A program made the translations under genes and the position numbers. A stretch of 64,000 nt of DNA from Rothia endophytica (GTDB lineage: Bacteria; Actinomycetota; Actinomycetes; Actinomycetales; Micrococcaceae). Of this stretch, positions 36,440-46,956 are shown in pieces. Below the pieces are notes generated by a model. It worked only from the letters and a program-made list of their open reading frames with translations. It was not told the origin of the DNA and did no database searches. Location: positions 1 through 64,000 of the forward strand of contig NZ_CAKMSJ010000006.1 in the NCBI RefSeq assembly GCF_928381505.1, written 5' to 3'. The stretch's first letter is position 1, and each line of letters opens with the position of its first letter.

Positions 36440-38601
36440 AGAATATCTAGACCATCGCAGCGCACCTGCACCGGTTCGCTTTTCTTGAGGGCTGAGAGGG
36501 AGGCCTTGACAGCCCTCAGGTGACGGGTGAACTCGTGCCCGCGGGCATAAGTAAAGAAGAGAATAGCCCGGTAAACTTCACCGTCTATATCCGGCTCAAA
36601 GTAATCCCCATCCTCCTGTAGGGGCACCGGCCCGCTGACCCGAACGTCCTCAGGGATTGCGAGAGAGGCGAGGAAGGTCTCGACCCCCTTCTCGCTACCG
36701 GTAATAGCCGCCGTACGGACTGCCGGTGGCAAACCAATATCGTGCCGTTCATCAATCTCCCACAGGGCATAGCCCATCGGGTCCCACCTCACCAACGCCT
36801 CAAGTACGGGTGAAGGGCTAGCAGTTGTCACGACGCGGCCACCAACAGCAAAAGACCGCACCAGGGCTGCAGCGTTAAACCAGCGTCGCAAGGCAGTTTC
36901 AGGAGCGCGGAGAGAATCAGCCTGCATCATTCGATCAGCATCCAGCAGCAGAGCGGCTGAATAGCCTCCCTCAGCAACCGGCTCTCCACCCGGGGTAGCA
37001 ATCACCAAAGCAGGTTCAGGGCCAATAGAGGGTCTAATGTTCTCACCACTGGAGCTGATGACCGGCACATCAGGGAAAGCACGGCCCAGTTCCTCGGCAG
37101 TTCGAAGGGCTCCCACCGCACCAGAGCGCCATCTGCGTTCGCCACAGTCAGTACAGGCCCAGTTTTGAGCTATGCGACCACACCACCCACACTGTGGCAG
37201 CCCTTGACCATGAGCCAGCGAAAGAGGGCCGCGGCAGTCGCTACACCGCGCCGGCATGTGGCAGCGCTGGCAGCTGAGGCTCGGTATGTAGCCCGCTCGC
37301 GCTACCTGGACAAGCACCGGCCCCTGCTTCAAAGCGTCCTGGGCGACTGCAAAAGCCTGATGGGGTATACGAGCTATAGCAGCGAGGGGGTCCCTAGCCA
37401 GCTGGTAGTCATCGCCTGTTGGTAGAACCCGCGGAGTGAAGGAGCGGACGACCGCTCGATCAGCTGACAGCAGGGTAGCCCAGCGGCTGCGCACGAGTCG
37501 TGCTGCCTCGCTGCTGACTGCATAGCCCATGAAAAGAGCCGCAGAATCCGTCAGCGTAGCACGCAGAAGAAGGACGTCACGGGCATGGCAGTAGGGCGCG
37601 CGTTGTTCAATCAGTGATGAGTCCCCATCATCCCAACAGGCAACAAAACCTAGATTCTTTACAGGGGCGTAGGCTGCTGACCGCGTGCCAATAACGATCT
37701 CTGCAAGCCCCTGCTTGGCTCGCAAAAAACTTTCATAGCGCGGGGTAGGCGAGTCACCGGCTGTCAGCCGGGCGTAATGCTCAGGAATGGCAAGCTGGGC
37801 AAGCGCTGCTTCAAGCCGCTCTAGACTTTTGAGATCAGGGACAACGCCCAGCGCTCCCCTGCCGTTAGCCGCCGCGTGCACAAGGCTCACAGCCATTAGA
37901 TCCTCCCAACCGTGTTCCGGGTGTGAAGGCAGCACGCTCATGACGGCGCGGGCCGCGGCTCCAGCAGCAACATCATCACAAAATTCTGTGCCCTGAGCAT
38001 AGTCTTCAAAGACTGAAATATCCGGTGCCTGAAGAGGCTCCGGTTCTGCCTCCCGGACTTCCTCGGTAACTGCTTCTGCTAGCTGGTTTGGCTCTGGCTT
38101 TCCCTCTGCGTCCTCACCCTCCGGTGAGCTGACAGACGACGCAGGTACGAGGTACTGCTGCTCAACACTTGCAACCCTGGGCGGTACAGCTAGCCGCAGG
38201 ACGTCGGGCACAAGGCCCGCATAACGATCAGCAAGAGCATCGGCCAGCTCAAAGATTTCAGCATCCACCACGGGCAAGGGAGAAACAATCTTATGCAGGG
38301 GAACAAGCCTGGTTGGGGAATCGGACCGTGCTACGCGCTCGCGAAGCCAGCCGGTCACCTCCCGGCCACCAAATTTGACCCTCACCCGCACCCCCGGCTG
38401 AGCCTCGGTATCCAGCGCGGCAGGCACAGAGTAGTCAAAGAGCCGGTCAAGATGGGGCACATGGGTATCGATATGCACCCGCGCAACGGGCAGGCTAACA
38501 GCGCTATCTTCAGCCTCGGTAGAACCTGCCTGAGAGGGCAAAGAAACACCGAACCCCTGCAACAGGTCTGTTTGCAGGGGTTCGGTGTTAAAGCTGGTCA
38601 T
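36436..38601 (-). CDS. priA: PriA-like primosomal protein N', helicase-deficient type
   Basis: Replication restart protein recognised by its N-terminal DNA-binding domain (VARVHIDTHVPHLDRLFDYSVP, about 39-60) and by the eight-cysteine zinc region (CQRCHMPARCSDC ... CGWCG ... CTDCGERRW). As in other Actinobacteria there is no Walker A GxGKT, and the Walker B position reads CWDDGDSS and not DEEH, so ATPase activity is not expected. Length is 721. The first 20 codons contain a perfect inverted repeat that looks like a metK terminator, so the real start may lie further in, though only TTG or GTG codons are available there. Confidence 0.88.
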   Translation of the reverse strand: MTSFNTEPLQTDLLQGFGVSLPSQAGSTEAEDSAVSLPVARVHIDTHVPHLDRLFDYSVPAALDTEAQPGVRVRVKFGGREVTGWLRERVARSDSPTRLVPLHKIVSPLPVVDAEIFELADALADRYAGLVPDVLRLAVPPRVASVEQQYLVPASSVSSPEGEDAEGKPEPNQLAEAVTEEVREAEPEPLQAPDISVFEDYAQGTEFCDDVAAGAAARAVMSVLPSHPEHGWEDLMAVSLVHAAANGRGALGVVPDLKSLERLEAALAQLAIPEHYARLTAGDSPTPRYESFLRAKQGLAEIVIGTRSAAYAPVKNLGFVACWDDGDSSLIEQRAPYCHARDVLLLRATLTDSAALFMGYAVSSEAARLVRSRWATLLSADRAVVRSFTPRVLPTGDDYQLARDPLAAIARIPHQAFAVAQDALKQGPVLVQVARAGYIPSLSCQRCHMPARCSDCRGPLSLAHGQGLPQCGWCGRIAQNWACTDCGERRWRSGAVGALRTAEELGRAFPDVPVISSSGENIRPSIGPEPALVIATPGGEPVAEGGYSAALLLDADRMMQADSLRAPETALRRWFNAAALVRSFAVGGRVVTTASPSPVLEALVRWDPMGYALWEIDERHDIGLPPAVRTAAITGSEKGVETFLASLAIPEDVRVSGPVPLQEDGDYFEPDIDGEVYRAILFFTYARGHEFTRHLRAVKASLSALKKSEPVQVRCDGLDIL
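38545..38589 (-). terminator. Perfect 18-bp hairpin at the metK-priA junction
   Basis: Arms AACACCGAACCCCTGCAA (38545-38562) and TTGCAGGGGTTCGGTGTT (38572-38589) are fully complementary around a 9-base loop. On the minus strand TTTCTTTG follows. It begins 24 bp past the metK stop but lies inside codons 5-19 of the priA ORF. Confidence 0.7.
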
Positions 38602-38613
38602 GTGACCAGTTTA

Positions 38614-39819
38614 CTATAGGCCAACAGCGGCTTTCAGCTCGGCTACACGGTTGGTGCGCTCCCAGGTGAAGTCAGCGCCCTCACGGCCGAAGTGACCGTT
38701 AGCCGCAGTCTTCTTGTAGATAGGACGGCGCAGCTCAAGATCGCGAATAATGGCTAGCGGGCGCAGGTCGAAGACCTCGCGAATTGCCGCCTCAATCTTA
38801 TAGACATCAACCTTTTCGGTCCCAAAGGTCTCAACATAGATACCTACGGGAGCAGCCTGACCGATAGCGTAGGCAACCTGAACCTCTGCACGGTCAGCTA
38901 GACCGGCAGCCACGATGTTCTTGGCGACCCAGCGCATAGCGTAAGCAGCTGAACGGTCTACCTTTGAGGGGTCCTTACCTGAGAAAGCACCTCCACCGTG
39001 GCGGGACATACCGCCATAGGTATCAACGATAATCTTGCGGCCGGTCAGACCGGCGTCGCCCACGGGGCCGCCCTGAACAAAGCGGCCAGCGGGGTTGATG
39101 ATGAGCTTGGCATCGCTGGCATCAAAATCGAAGTCAGCGAGGACGGGCTCAATTACATGTTCGCGGACGTCAGCAGCCAGCTGGTCCAGATCGTAATCGG
39201 CAGTGTGCTGGGTTGAAACCACCACGGTATCAATGGTGACGGGGGTGAAATCTTCGTTGTACCCCATGGTGACCTGAGTTTTGCCGTCGGGGCGCAGGTT
39301 GGGCAGGGTGCCGTCCTTACGTACCTTGGTGAGCTGCTCAGCAAGACGGTGCGCCACGAAGATAGGGGCAGGCATCAAAGCCTTGGTCTCGTTGGTTGCG
39401 TACCCGAACATGATTCCCTGGTCGCCGGCACCCTGCTTATCCAGCTCATCGACCGCTGTGCCCTGGCGTTCTTCGAGAGAGTTGTAGACGCCTGCGTTGA
39501 TATCACCGGACTGTTCGCCGATCGAAACGGAAACACCGCAGAATTCGCCGTCGAAACCGTGGGTTGACGAGTTGTAGCCAATGTCCAGGATGGTTTTACG
39601 GACGATACTGGGGATATCGACGTATCCGTTGGTGGTTACCTCACCGGCAACGTGTACCTGCCCGGTAGTGACCAGGGTTTCAACGGCTACGTTAGAGCGG
39701 GGGTCGGTCTCAAGCAGAGCGTCGAGGATGGCATCAGAAATCTGATCACAGATTTTGTCAGGGTGACCTTCGGTCACAGACTCACTGGTAAAAAGGCGAA
39801 GATGGTTATTTTCAGTCAC
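38614..39819 (-). CDS. metK: S-adenosylmethionine synthetase
   Basis: Makes S-adenosylmethionine from ATP and methionine, the methyl donor used by, for example, RsmE in this window. Signatures are [20 protein letters not shown] at the N-terminus (the ATP/magnesium site), [12 protein letters not shown] (about 130-141) and [16 protein letters not shown] (the P-loop-like motif). Length 401 is normal. The start is GTG with a weak ribosome site. It lies 43 bp after coaBC. I found no SAM riboswitch in front of it. Confidence 0.97.
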   Translation of the reverse strand: MTENNHLRLFTSESVTEGHPDKICDQISDAILDALLETDPRSNVAVETLVTTGQVHVAGEVTTNGYVDIPSIVRKTILDIGYNSSTHGFDGEFCGVSVSIGEQSGDINAGVYNSLEERQGTAVDELDKQGAGDQGIMFGYATNETKALMPAPIFVAHRLAEQLTKVRKDGTLPNLRPDGKTQVTMGYNEDFTPVTIDTVVVSTQHTADYDLDQLAADVREHVIEPVLADFDFDASDAKLIINPAGRFVQGGPVGDAGLTGRKIIVDTYGGMSRHGGGAFSGKDPSKVDRSAAYAMRWVAKNIVAAGLADRAEVQVAYAIGQAAPVGIYVETFGTEKVDVYKIEAAIREVFDLRPLAIIRDLELRRPIYKKTAANGHFGREGADFTWERTNRVAELKAAVGL

Positions 39820-39862
39820 GGTTCTACTGTACTTCTCTTGGTCTAACTGGAGGTAAAGATGA

Positions 39863-41104
39863 TTAATTGTTGAGGTGTTGCGCTACATGACGCAGAAGGT
39901 CTTCAGAAACTTCATACTTGGTTCCCTGGGTCACCAAAGGCTCAGCTCCGTTGGCGGAAAGGATGATTAGAGTATTGTCCTCAGCCCCAAACCCCTGGGT
40001 AGCGCTCACGGTATTAACCGCTAGGTAGTCGCAACCCTTGCGGGTTAACTTTGCACGTCCGTAATCTAAGGGACTAGCGCTATCATCACCGGTTTCAGCT
40101 GCAAAGCCAACGATAAGCTGTGGGCCTGCCTCTCTATTAGCTGACCGGCGCTCAACGAGCTCTCGCAGAATATCCGGGTTACGCACCAGCTGTATGACGG
40201 GGTCCTGCCCCGGGTCATCCGTCTTCTTTATCTTGAAGTCGGCGTACTCAGCAGGGCGGAAGTCAGCCACAGCAGCAGCCATAATCACCAGATCAGCCCC
40301 CTGGGCAGCTGCCAAAGTAGCCTCTCGTAGCTCTCTGGCGCTAGACACGCGGGTCACGGTATCAAGACCTGTCGGTAGCTCAACTTCCACATGCGCCGCG
40401 ATGAGGTGCACGCTGGCTCCTAGCTGCTGCGCTACGCTGGCCAGGGCAAAGCCCTGCTTACCGGAGGAACGGTTCCCCAAAAAACGGACCGGGTCCAAAG
40501 CCTCACGCGTCCCACCAGCAGTAATCACCACGCGGCGTCTGGCCAAGGGCAAATCAGCCGGGGCCGCTTCTTCGGTATCCCAGCCCAAAATCGCCTGTGC
40601 CTGCGCGAAAATATCGTCGGGCTCAGGCAAGCGGCCAATACCGGAATCAGGCCCTGTCAGGCGCCCAACGGCGGGTTCAATAATGTGATAGCCAAACCCA
40701 CGCAGAGTCTCAACATTGGCGCGAGTAGCCGGATGCTCCCACATTTGGGTATGCATCGCCGGCGCCAGAATCACCGGAGCGTAGGTTGTCAGGACGGTTG
40801 CCGAGAGTAGGTCGTCAGCGCGACCGCTAGCTAAGCGTGCCATTAAATCAGCCGTTGCCGGCGCAATGACCACAGCATCAGCTTTCTCTGCCTGGCGTAC
40901 GTGATTGACCTCGGGCACCCGGTCAAAAACATCAACCGACACAGGGTTGCCACTAAGAGCCTCAAGAGTGGGCTGGCCAATGAATTTAAGAGCAGCTTCG
41001 GTAGGGATAGCTACTACTTCGTGGCCATCTTTGGAAAAAAGACGCAGGAGCATCGCTGCTTTATAAGCAGCGATGCCCCCGCCAATGCCGATAATGACGC
41101 GCAT
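39863..41104 (-). CDS. coaBC: Bifunctional phosphopantothenoylcysteine decarboxylase/synthetase
   Basis: Two consecutive steps of coenzyme A synthesis in one protein. The CoaC flavoprotein part (about 1-180) has the N-terminal [11 protein letters not shown] loop, the active-site histidine in [11 protein letters not shown], and the PAMHTQMW substrate clamp. The CoaB part (about 190-413) has [25 protein letters not shown] and a KIKK lysine motif. Length 413 is normal. It follows rpoZ by 12 bp in the mihF-gmk-rpoZ-coaBC-metK order widespread in Actinobacteria. Confidence 0.96.
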   Translation of the reverse strand: MRVIIGIGGGIAAYKAAMLLRLFSKDGHEVVAIPTEAALKFIGQPTLEALSGNPVSVDVFDRVPEVNHVRQAEKADAVVIAPATADLMARLASGRADDLLSATVLTTYAPVILAPAMHTQMWEHPATRANVETLRGFGYHIIEPAVGRLTGPDSGIGRLPEPDDIFAQAQAILGWDTEEAAPADLPLARRRVVITAGGTREALDPVRFLGNRSSGKQGFALASVAQQLGASVHLIAAHVEVELPTGLDTVTRVSSARELREATLAAAQGADLVIMAAAVADFRPAEYADFKIKKTDDPGQDPVIQLVRNPDILRELVERRSANREAGPQLIVGFAAETGDDSASPLDYGRAKLTRKGCDYLAVNTVSATQGFGAEDNTLIILSANGAEPLVTQGTKYEVSEDLLRHVAQHLNN

Positions 41105-41116
41105 TGTCTTTAGAAA

Positions 41117-41500
41117 CTATGCCTGTTCGGCGTCTTCAGCGTCGACGTATTCCACGAAGGGCTCGTCGATGTAGAAATCTGCACCCAGGAAAGCGCTGGG
41201 TTCGTCATCGTGAATGAGGGTGCCGTTTTCATCAAACTTGCCATCGGTAACGTGGCGAGCTTCAACCAGATCTTCATTAATTTCACGCATGGCCACAGAT
41301 AGTGACTTCTCGTTGGGCTCTGAATCAACAAGGGGCCCTACGTGATCGTAGAGGTTCTCGTGCAGCTGTGAGTAGTAAGCGTTGATCTGACGGGCACGGC
41401 GAGCACCGAAAATCACCAGACCATACTTAGACTCAGCCTTCTTAATCAGAGCGTCTGCGCTGGGGTTGATGATACCTTGATCGTTGTGTGCGTTAGCCAC
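41117..41500 (-). CDS. rpoZ: RNA polymerase omega subunit
   Basis: Small subunit that helps assemble the beta-prime subunit into RNA polymerase. The core ALIKKAESKYGLVIFGARRARQINAYY carries the diagnostic ARRARQIN helix. I chose GTG at 41500, which follows GGAG at good spacing; an ATG four codons upstream also exists but overlaps that site. The resulting 127 residues include an acidic C-terminal tail (about 75-127), longer than in many bacteria but usual for this group. Confidence 0.93.
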   Translation of the reverse strand: MANAHNDQGIINPSADALIKKAESKYGLVIFGARRARQINAYYSQLHENLYDHVGPLVDSEPNEKSLSVAMREINEDLVEARHVTDGKFDENGTLIHDDEPSAFLGADFYIDEPFVEYVDAEDAEQA

Positions 41501-41594
41501 GTAAGACTCCATCTTTACTGGACTGCGCCACCGCAATCCGGTGGCAAAAAACTTTACTAATACTATCGGCGAACCGATTTTTTGTCACGTAAAA

Positions 41595-41636
41595 CGCGGG
41601 CGGCCCAGAGGTGATGTTCCCCTAGTGCCGCCCGCG
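41595..41636 (-). terminator. Terminator downstream of gmk
   Basis: A perfect 10-bp stem CGCGGGCGGC / GCCGCCCGCG, followed on the minus strand by GTTTTACG. It lies just past the gmk stop and before rpoZ, so it may attenuate read-through into rpoZ-coaBC. Confidence 0.75.
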
Positions 41637-41644
41637 CCTACTAT

Positions 41645-42217
41645 TTAACGCTCTACGCCCATGAGCTTGATAATTGCTTCAGCAGCTTCTGGTACCGAAT
41701 CATTAATGACCGTATGGTCAAACTCGGGCTCAGCGTCCAGCTCAATTTTTGCTGTTTCAAGCCGCATCTGCTGTTCCCTGGCAGATTCAGTGCCTCTACC
41801 GATTAGGCGGGACACCAATTCATCCCAGCTAGGGGGCGCCAAGAAGATCAGCTGAGCTTCAGGCATAGCGTTACGCACCTGGCGTGCGCCCTGCAGATCA
41901 ATTTCAAGAAGTACGTTCTTACCCGCTTTGAGCTGGCGTTCAACCATGGAGCGGATGGTTCCGTACTTGTAAGAGTTATGCACGGTTGCCCACTCCAGCA
42001 TCTGACGATTTTCGACCATTGAGTCAAATTCATCATCAGAGACAAAGTAGTAGTGGACTCCGTCTTCTTCGCCTGGCCTGGGGTCACGAGTTGTGGCAGA
42101 AACCGAAAACCATACGTCCGGGTAATTCTCACGAATGTAGGTAGACACGGTCCCCTTGCCTACAGCTGTGGGACCGGCCAAGACGGTGAGTTTGGGTGTC
42201 TGGTGAGTTTCTGCCAC
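41645..42217 (-). CDS. gmk: Guanylate kinase
   Basis: Phosphorylates GMP to GDP. The P-loop is GPTAVGKGTVS (about 15-25), followed by the GMP-binding segment SVSATTRDPRPGEEDGVHYYFVSDDEF and the lid region. Length 190 is normal. It starts 12 bp after mihF and is the second gene of that unit. Confidence 0.96.
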   Translation of the reverse strand: MAETHQTPKLTVLAGPTAVGKGTVSTYIRENYPDVWFSVSATTRDPRPGEEDGVHYYFVSDDEFDSMVENRQMLEWATVHNSYKYGTIRSMVERQLKAGKNVLLEIDLQGARQVRNAMPEAQLIFLAPPSWDELVSRLIGRGTESAREQQMRLETAKIELDAEPEFDHTVINDSVPEAAEAIIKLMGVER

Positions 42218-42229
42218 GGTATCAAGCCC

Positions 42230-42544
42230 TTAACGGTCAAGAAGATTGATGAGTGCTCGACGCTGGTGGATGCCAAGACCACGCAGGCGGCGAGACGCAG
42301 CAATATTCAGGTCTTTCAGAATATTTTCGGTTCGAACTTCACCAACACCCGGTAGGGAAGTGAGAAGATCGGTTACCTTCAGTCTAGCGACAGCTTCATC
42401 AGTTTCAGCGCGCTTAAGCACCTCTGAGATGGTAATTTGCTTATTCTTGACAGCCTCTTTGATTTCAGCGCGGGTAACACGGGCTTTCTTGGCCTTTTCA
42501 CGGGCTGCGGCGCGCTGTTCTTCGGTGAGGGGTTTGAGGGGCAT
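42230..42544 (-). CDS. mihF: Integration host factor, actinobacterial type (MihF)
   Basis: Nucleoid-associated DNA-binding protein unrelated in fold to E. coli IHF. The conserved part is LPGVGEVRTENILKDLNIAASRRLRGLG, containing the helix-turn-helix-like DNA contact region, preceded by a charged N-terminal helix. I chose ATG at 42544, preceded by AAGGAAGG; the ORF runs ten codons further upstream. Length 104 is as expected. It is the first gene of mihF-gmk and has a good candidate promoter about 70 bp upstream. Confidence 0.95.
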   Translation of the reverse strand: MPLKPLTEEQRAAAREKAKKARVTRAEIKEAVKNKQITISEVLKRAETDEAVARLKVTDLLTSLPGVGEVRTENILKDLNIAASRRLRGLGIHQRRALINLLDR

Positions 42545-42613
42545 GATTGCCTTCCTTATGTGCGAGGTGTTCACGGTGCGAACATGGAATATACGAGTGT
42601 GGAATAGCTTTTT

Positions 42614-42642
42614 CTTATAGGTATTACCCAGGGGGAAATCAA
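42614..42642 (-). promoter_or_regulatory. Candidate sigma-70-type promoter of mihF-gmk
   Basis: On the minus strand TTGATT (42642-42637) and TATAAG (42619-42614) are separated by exactly 17 bp, each close to consensus. It would start transcription about 60-65 bp before mihF. Confidence 0.6.
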
Positions 42643-42705
42643 ATGAAAGCTATTTGCGATCCAACATTTATAAATTAGCACGTCAGGTGGTTTTTTCAAA
42701 GTAAG

Positions 42706-42719
42706 TTACCCGTGGGTAA
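42706..42719. promoter_or_regulatory. Palindrome TTACCCGTGGGTAA upstream of mihF
   Basis: Perfect 6-bp arms (TTACCC / GGGTAA) around GT, lying about 64 bp upstream of the mihF candidate -35 and just behind the pyrF terminator. Its form suggests a dimeric repressor or activator site. No protein can be assigned. Confidence 0.35.
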
Positions 42720-42735
42720 TGTAATTAATATAAAA

Positions 42736-42764
42736 ATGGCGGGGAAGCTCCCTCCCCCCGCCAT
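42736..42764 (-). terminator. Terminator of the pyr operon
   Basis: A perfect 9-bp stem ATGGCGGGG / CCCCGCCAT with an 11-base loop, 16 bp past the pyrF stop, followed on the minus strand by TTTTATATTAATT. Confidence 0.9.
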
Positions 42765-42780
42765 CTTTTATCATCTAGCC

Positions 42781-43635
42781 CTATCGTGAAGCCGAGTTCA
42801 GCTCCTCAGCAGAACGCTGAGCGGCATCCCTCAAACCAGAACGATGAGGCCCTGCGCTAAGAACACCGCGGCTAGAGTTAACCAGTACCTGGCGCTCGAT
42901 GCCTTCAAATACCCTGTAAAGATCGTCGGCTGTAGCTCCCTGAGCTCCATATCCGGGTGAAAGGATCGGCCCATTGAAGGTTGAAAGATCAATGTTGAGC
43001 TCAGCCAAGGCATGACCCACCGTAGCCCCAATCACCAAACCACAGGAGCCCATATTCTGCCAGGTAGAAGATTCATTCTCACGCTGAGCTGCTTGAATAA
43101 TTGAGCCGGCCACAGACTTTTCAGACCCCCCAATGTGCTGTACACTCTTTCCTTCTGGGTTAGAAGTAAGAGCTAGCACAAAGGTACCTCGCTGGTTCTT
43201 TGAAGCGAGGTCAAGGGCCGGTCGAAGAGATTCAAACCCCAGATAGGGGCTTAGGGTTACTGAATCGGTCGCCAAAGGGGACGCTTTACCCAGCCAAGCA
43301 TCCGCGTAGGCAGCCATGGTTGACCCAATATCTCCGCGTTTAGCATCTGCCACCACCAAGACATCCCGCTGAGCAGCTTCAGCCTGAAACTTCTCTAGCA
43401 CCGCAAGACCAGCTGAGCCGTGACGTTCAAAGAGAGCTACCTGGGGTTTTAGAGCCGCCGAAACGTCACCGCAGGCGTCCAGAACGGTGAAGGCGAAACG
43501 CTCCAAGGAGGCAGCTGTATCTTCAAGTCCCCACTGAGCCAGGAGCCCTGGGTGGGGGTCAACTCCCACGCACAAAGGCCCCTTCTCTGCCATTGCGCGT
43601 GAAAGTCGATCCCCGAAAGGAAGCACATTGCTCAT
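42781..43635 (-). CDS. pyrF: Orotidine 5'-phosphate decarboxylase
   Basis: Final step of UMP synthesis. The catalytic motif is ADAKRGDIGSTM (Lys and Asp residues of the charge network), in the type 2 form typical of Actinobacteria. An N-terminal CVGVDPHPGLL segment matches the phosphate/substrate region. ATG at 43635 gives 284 residues and lies four bases after the carB stop; the ORF would extend 12 codons into carB. It is the last gene of the pyr operon before a strong terminator. Confidence 0.95.
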   Translation of the reverse strand: MSNVLPFGDRLSRAMAEKGPLCVGVDPHPGLLAQWGLEDTAASLERFAFTVLDACGDVSAALKPQVALFERHGSAGLAVLEKFQAEAAQRDVLVVADAKRGDIGSTMAAYADAWLGKASPLATDSVTLSPYLGFESLRPALDLASKNQRGTFVLALTSNPEGKSVQHIGGSEKSVAGSIIQAAQRENESSTWQNMGSCGLVIGATVGHALAELNIDLSTFNGPILSPGYGAQGATADDLYRVFEGIERQVLVNSSRGVLSAGPHRSGLRDAAQRSAEELNSASR

Positions 43636-43639
43636 GCGC

Positions 43640-46600
43640 TTATGCACTCTCACGCTGGGAAATCGCTTCACGGATTGATGCCCCGTGTTCCTGGAGGCTC
43701 ATCACTCCCCAGCTGTATTCACGCAAGGCGTTAATAGCCTGAACAGCAGCACCAAACTCTGAGACCGTGGTCATGATGGGGCAGCCCACCGAGGTTGCAG
43801 CTGCGCGGATTTCGTAGCCATCGCCTCGTGCTTGACCTCCCGAGGGAGTGTTGAGGATGAGGTTGATTTCACCATCGCGGACCATGTCAACAATGGAGCG
43901 CTCCCCCTCAGCTGTTTCAGCAATCTTTGAAACGACCTGAGCCTTTACTCCGTTGCGACGCAGAACCTCAGCGGTTCCACCGGTTGAAACAATGTCAAAG
44001 CCCAGCTGCTGGAGCATCTTCACGTAGATAATGCTGTTGCGTTTGTCGCGGTTAGCAACCGAGACAAAGACCTTGCCTTCGGTGGGCAAGAAGGAGCCCA
44101 CGGATGCTTCAGCCTTAGCAAAAGCGGTATCGAAATGGGGGTCGAGACCCATGACTTCACCGGTTGAGCGCATCTCGGGGCCAAGCAGTGAATCGACCAC
44201 AACCCCTTCCGGAGTACGGAAACGGCTAAAGGGTAGAACAGCTTCTTTGACAGCGATTGCTGTATCTGCCGGAAGGCTGGCTCCGTCCATCGACGTGGGC
44301 AGGTAGCCCTCTTCTTTAAGCTGGCTGATGGTCTGACCCGTGCCGATGAGGGCGGCTGCTTTAGCCATCTGGACGCCGGTTGCCTTGGAGACGAACGGAA
44401 CGGTGCGTGATGCGCGGGGGTTGGCTTCGATGACATAGAGAATATCTGAAGCTACCGCAAACTGAATGTTGATCAGACCGCGAACACCTACGCCGGCTGC
44501 AATGCGTTCGGTGGCATCTGCAACCTTGGCAATGATGTCAGGGCTGAGGGTGATAGGTGGCAGGGTGCAGGCAGAGTCGCCCGAGTGAATGCCAGCTTCT
44601 TCAATATGTTCCATGACACCGCCGAGGTAAAGCTCGGTGCCGTCATAGAGAGCGTCAACGTCAATTTCAACGGCATCTTCAAGGAACTTATCAATGAGAG
44701 CCGGCTGGGAGGGAGAAACTTCAGTCGCATTTTCTAGGTAGCGAGCCAGCTGTTCTTCGCTGTAAACAATCTCCATACCGCGACCGCCCAAAACGTAAGA
44801 GGGGCGCACCAGAACCGGGTAGCCGATGTCATCAGCGATTCGCTTGGCGTTCTCAAAGGTCGAGGCGGTGCCGTTTTTAGGTGAGATAAGACCGGCATTT
44901 TCCAGGACTCGCGAAAATTCACCGCGGTCTTCGGCGAGGTCAATAGCCTCGGGTGAGGTGCCTAGAATCGGAATTCCGGCTGCCTTGAGTTCCTGCGCGA
45001 GCTTCAGCGGGGTCTGTCCACCGAGCTGCACAAAGACGCCCATCAGCCCACCGGTGCGGCGTTCCGCTTCAACAACTTCAAGTACATCTTCCAGGGTGAG
45101 AGGCTCAAAGTAGAGGCGGGTTGAGATATCGTAGTCGGTTGAAACTGTCTCAGGGTTACAGTTGACCATAACGGTCTCGTAACCGGCTTCGCGCAGCACC
45201 ATCGAAGCGTGCACACAGGAGTAGTCGAACTCGATACCCTGACCGATACGGTTGGGCCCAGAACCCAGAATCATGATGGAGGGCTTCTCGTGGTGTGCGA
45301 CCTCGTCCTCCATGTCATAGGAGGAATAGTGGTAGGGGGTAAATGCCTCAAACTCGGCTGCACAGGTATCTACGGTCTTGAAGACGGGGCGAATATCCAG
45401 TGCGTGACGAATACCGCGGACCACAGCCTCGTCTATGTTGAGAATCTCGCCAATCTGGGCGTCAGAGAAACCGTGTCGTTTCGCCAGGCGTAGGGACTCC
45501 TCATTGAGGTTTTTAGAAGCAGCAATTTCGCCGGCTACCTCGTTGAGCAGTACCAGTTGGTCGAGGAACCAGGGGTCAATCTTGGTTGTCTCAAACATCT
45601 GCTCAACGGTAGCTCCTGCGAGAAGTGCCCGCTGTACCTGGTGGATACGCTCTGTGGTGGCGGTCTTAGACTTCTCAATGAGTTCTGCCAGCTCCCCTGC
45701 CGGCAGCTCGGGGTTGGCGTAGGAGAAGGCTCCACCCTTCTGCTCGAGTGAACGCATGGCCTTCTGCAGTGCCTCGGTAAAGTTGCGGCCTAGAGCCATA
45801 GCCTCCCCCACTGACTTCATGGTGGTGGTCAGGGTGGGGTCAGCTGCCGGGAACTTCTCAAAAGCGAAACGGGGCACCTTGACTACCACGTAGTCTAGGG
45901 TCGGTTCAAAGGACGCCGGGGTTTTCTGGGTGATATCGTTGGGGATTTCGTCCAGGGTGTAGCCCAGGGAAAGCTTGGTGGCAATCTTTGCAATGGGGAA
46001 GCCTGTTGCCTTGGACGCCAGCGCTGACGAACGGGAGACGCGGGGGTTCATCTCAATGACGATAATGCGCCCGGTGGCCGAATCAACGGCGAACTGAATG
46101 TTACAGCCACCGGTGTCGACACCAACTTCGCGGATTACGTTGATCGAAATGTCTCGTAGTTTCTGGTACTCGCGGTCCGTGAGGGTGAGTGCCGGGGCAA
46201 CGGTGATGGAGTCACCGGTGTGCACACCAACGGGATCAAAGTTTTCGATGGAGCAAACTACCACCACGTTGTCGTTCTTATCTCGCATCATTTCGAGTTC
46301 GTATTCTTTCCAGCCCAGAATAGATTCTTCGAGCAGAACCTCGCTAGTGGGGCTGTACTGAATACCGGCACCGGCGATGCGGTGGAGGTCTTCCTCGTTG
46401 TAGGCCATACCTGAGCCCAGGCCACCCATGGTGAAGGACGGGCGCACCACCATGGGGTAGCCCAGGATCTTGGCAGCTTCTAGGGCTTCATCCATGGTGT
46501 GAACGATAACTGACTTAGCAGACTCGCCGCCGGCACGTTCGACAACGCCCTTGAAGGCTTCACGATCTTCGCCGAGGTTAATTGCCTCGATGTTAGCGCC

Positions 46601-46948
46601 AATGAGTTCGACACTGTACTTCTCTAGTACGCCCTGTTCGTCGAGAGCAATGGCAGCATTGAGGGCGGTCTGGCCGCCCAGGGTGGGGAGAATCGCGTCC
46701 GGCTTTTCCTTAGCGATAATCTTTTCGATGACTTCGGTAGTAATCGGCTCGATGTAGGTCGCATCAGCAAACTCGGGGTCAGTCATGATGGTAGCCGGGT
46801 TGGAGTTAACCAGAATGACGCGAACGCCTTCTTCCTTGAGAACTCGCAGAGCCTGGGTGCCGGAGTAATCGAATTCGGCAGCCTGACCAATGACGATGGG
46901 GCCAGAACCAATGACGAGAATTGAGTTGAGATCTTGACGTTTTGGCAT
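43640..46948 (-). CDS. carB: Carbamoyl-phosphate synthase large subunit
   Basis: Makes carbamoyl phosphate from glutamine-derived ammonia, bicarbonate and two ATP for arginine and pyrimidine synthesis. Two homologous ATP-grasp halves are visible: the first starts [22 protein letters not shown], the second [22 protein letters not shown]-terminal MGS-like allosteric domain (about 960-1090) is where UMP normally acts. Length 1102 is normal. It starts eight bases after carA. Confidence 0.97.
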   Translation of the reverse strand: MPKRQDLNSILVIGSGPIVIGQAAEFDYSGTQALRVLKEEGVRVILVNSNPATIMTDPEFADATYIEPITTEVIEKIIAKEKPDAILPTLGGQTALNAAIALDEQGVLEKYSVELIGANIEAINLGEDREAFKGVVERAGGESAKSVIVHTMDEALEAAKILGYPMVVRPSFTMGGLGSGMAYNEEDLHRIAGAGIQYSPTSEVLLEESILGWKEYELEMMRDKNDNVVVVCSIENFDPVGVHTGDSITVAPALTLTDREYQKLRDISINVIREVGVDTGGCNIQFAVDSATGRIIVIEMNPRVSRSSALASKATGFPIAKIATKLSLGYTLDEIPNDITQKTPASFEPTLDYVVVKVPRFAFEKFPAADPTLTTTMKSVGEAMALGRNFTEALQKAMRSLEQKGGAFSYANPELPAGELAELIEKSKTATTERIHQVQRALLAGATVEQMFETTKIDPWFLDQLVLLNEVAGEIAASKNLNEESLRLAKRHGFSDAQIGEILNIDEAVVRGIRHALDIRPVFKTVDTCAAEFEAFTPYHYSSYDMEDEVAHHEKPSIMILGSGPNRIGQGIEFDYSCVHASMVLREAGYETVMVNCNPETVSTDYDISTRLYFEPLTLEDVLEVVEAERRTGGLMGVFVQLGGQTPLKLAQELKAAGIPILGTSPEAIDLAEDRGEFSRVLENAGLISPKNGTASTFENAKRIADDIGYPVLVRPSYVLGGRGMEIVYSEEQLARYLENATEVSPSQPALIDKFLEDAVEIDVDALYDGTELYLGGVMEHIEEAGIHSGDSACTLPPITLSPDIIAKVADATERIAAGVGVRGLINIQFAVASDILYVIEANPRASRTVPFVSKATGVQMAKAAALIGTGQTISQLKEEGYLPTSMDGASLPADTAIAVKEAVLPFSRFRTPEGVVVDSLLGPEMRSTGEVMGLDPHFDTAFAKAEASVGSFLPTEGKVFVSVANRDKRNSIIYVKMLQQLGFDIVSTGGTAEVLRRNGVKAQVVSKIAETAEGERSIVDMVRDGEINLILNTPSGGQARGDGYEIRAAATSVGCPIMTTVSEFGAAVQAINALREYSWGVMSLQEHGASIREAISQRESA

Positions 46949-46956
46949 AGTTCTTC

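Noticed and set aside
38614..39862. SAM riboswitch or T-box before metK or leuS
   Set aside because: The gap before metK is only 43 bp, and neither leader shows the conserved riboswitch or T-box sequence.
40194..40688. 164-codon plus-strand ORF
   Set aside because: It is antisense to coaBC and has no recognisable features.
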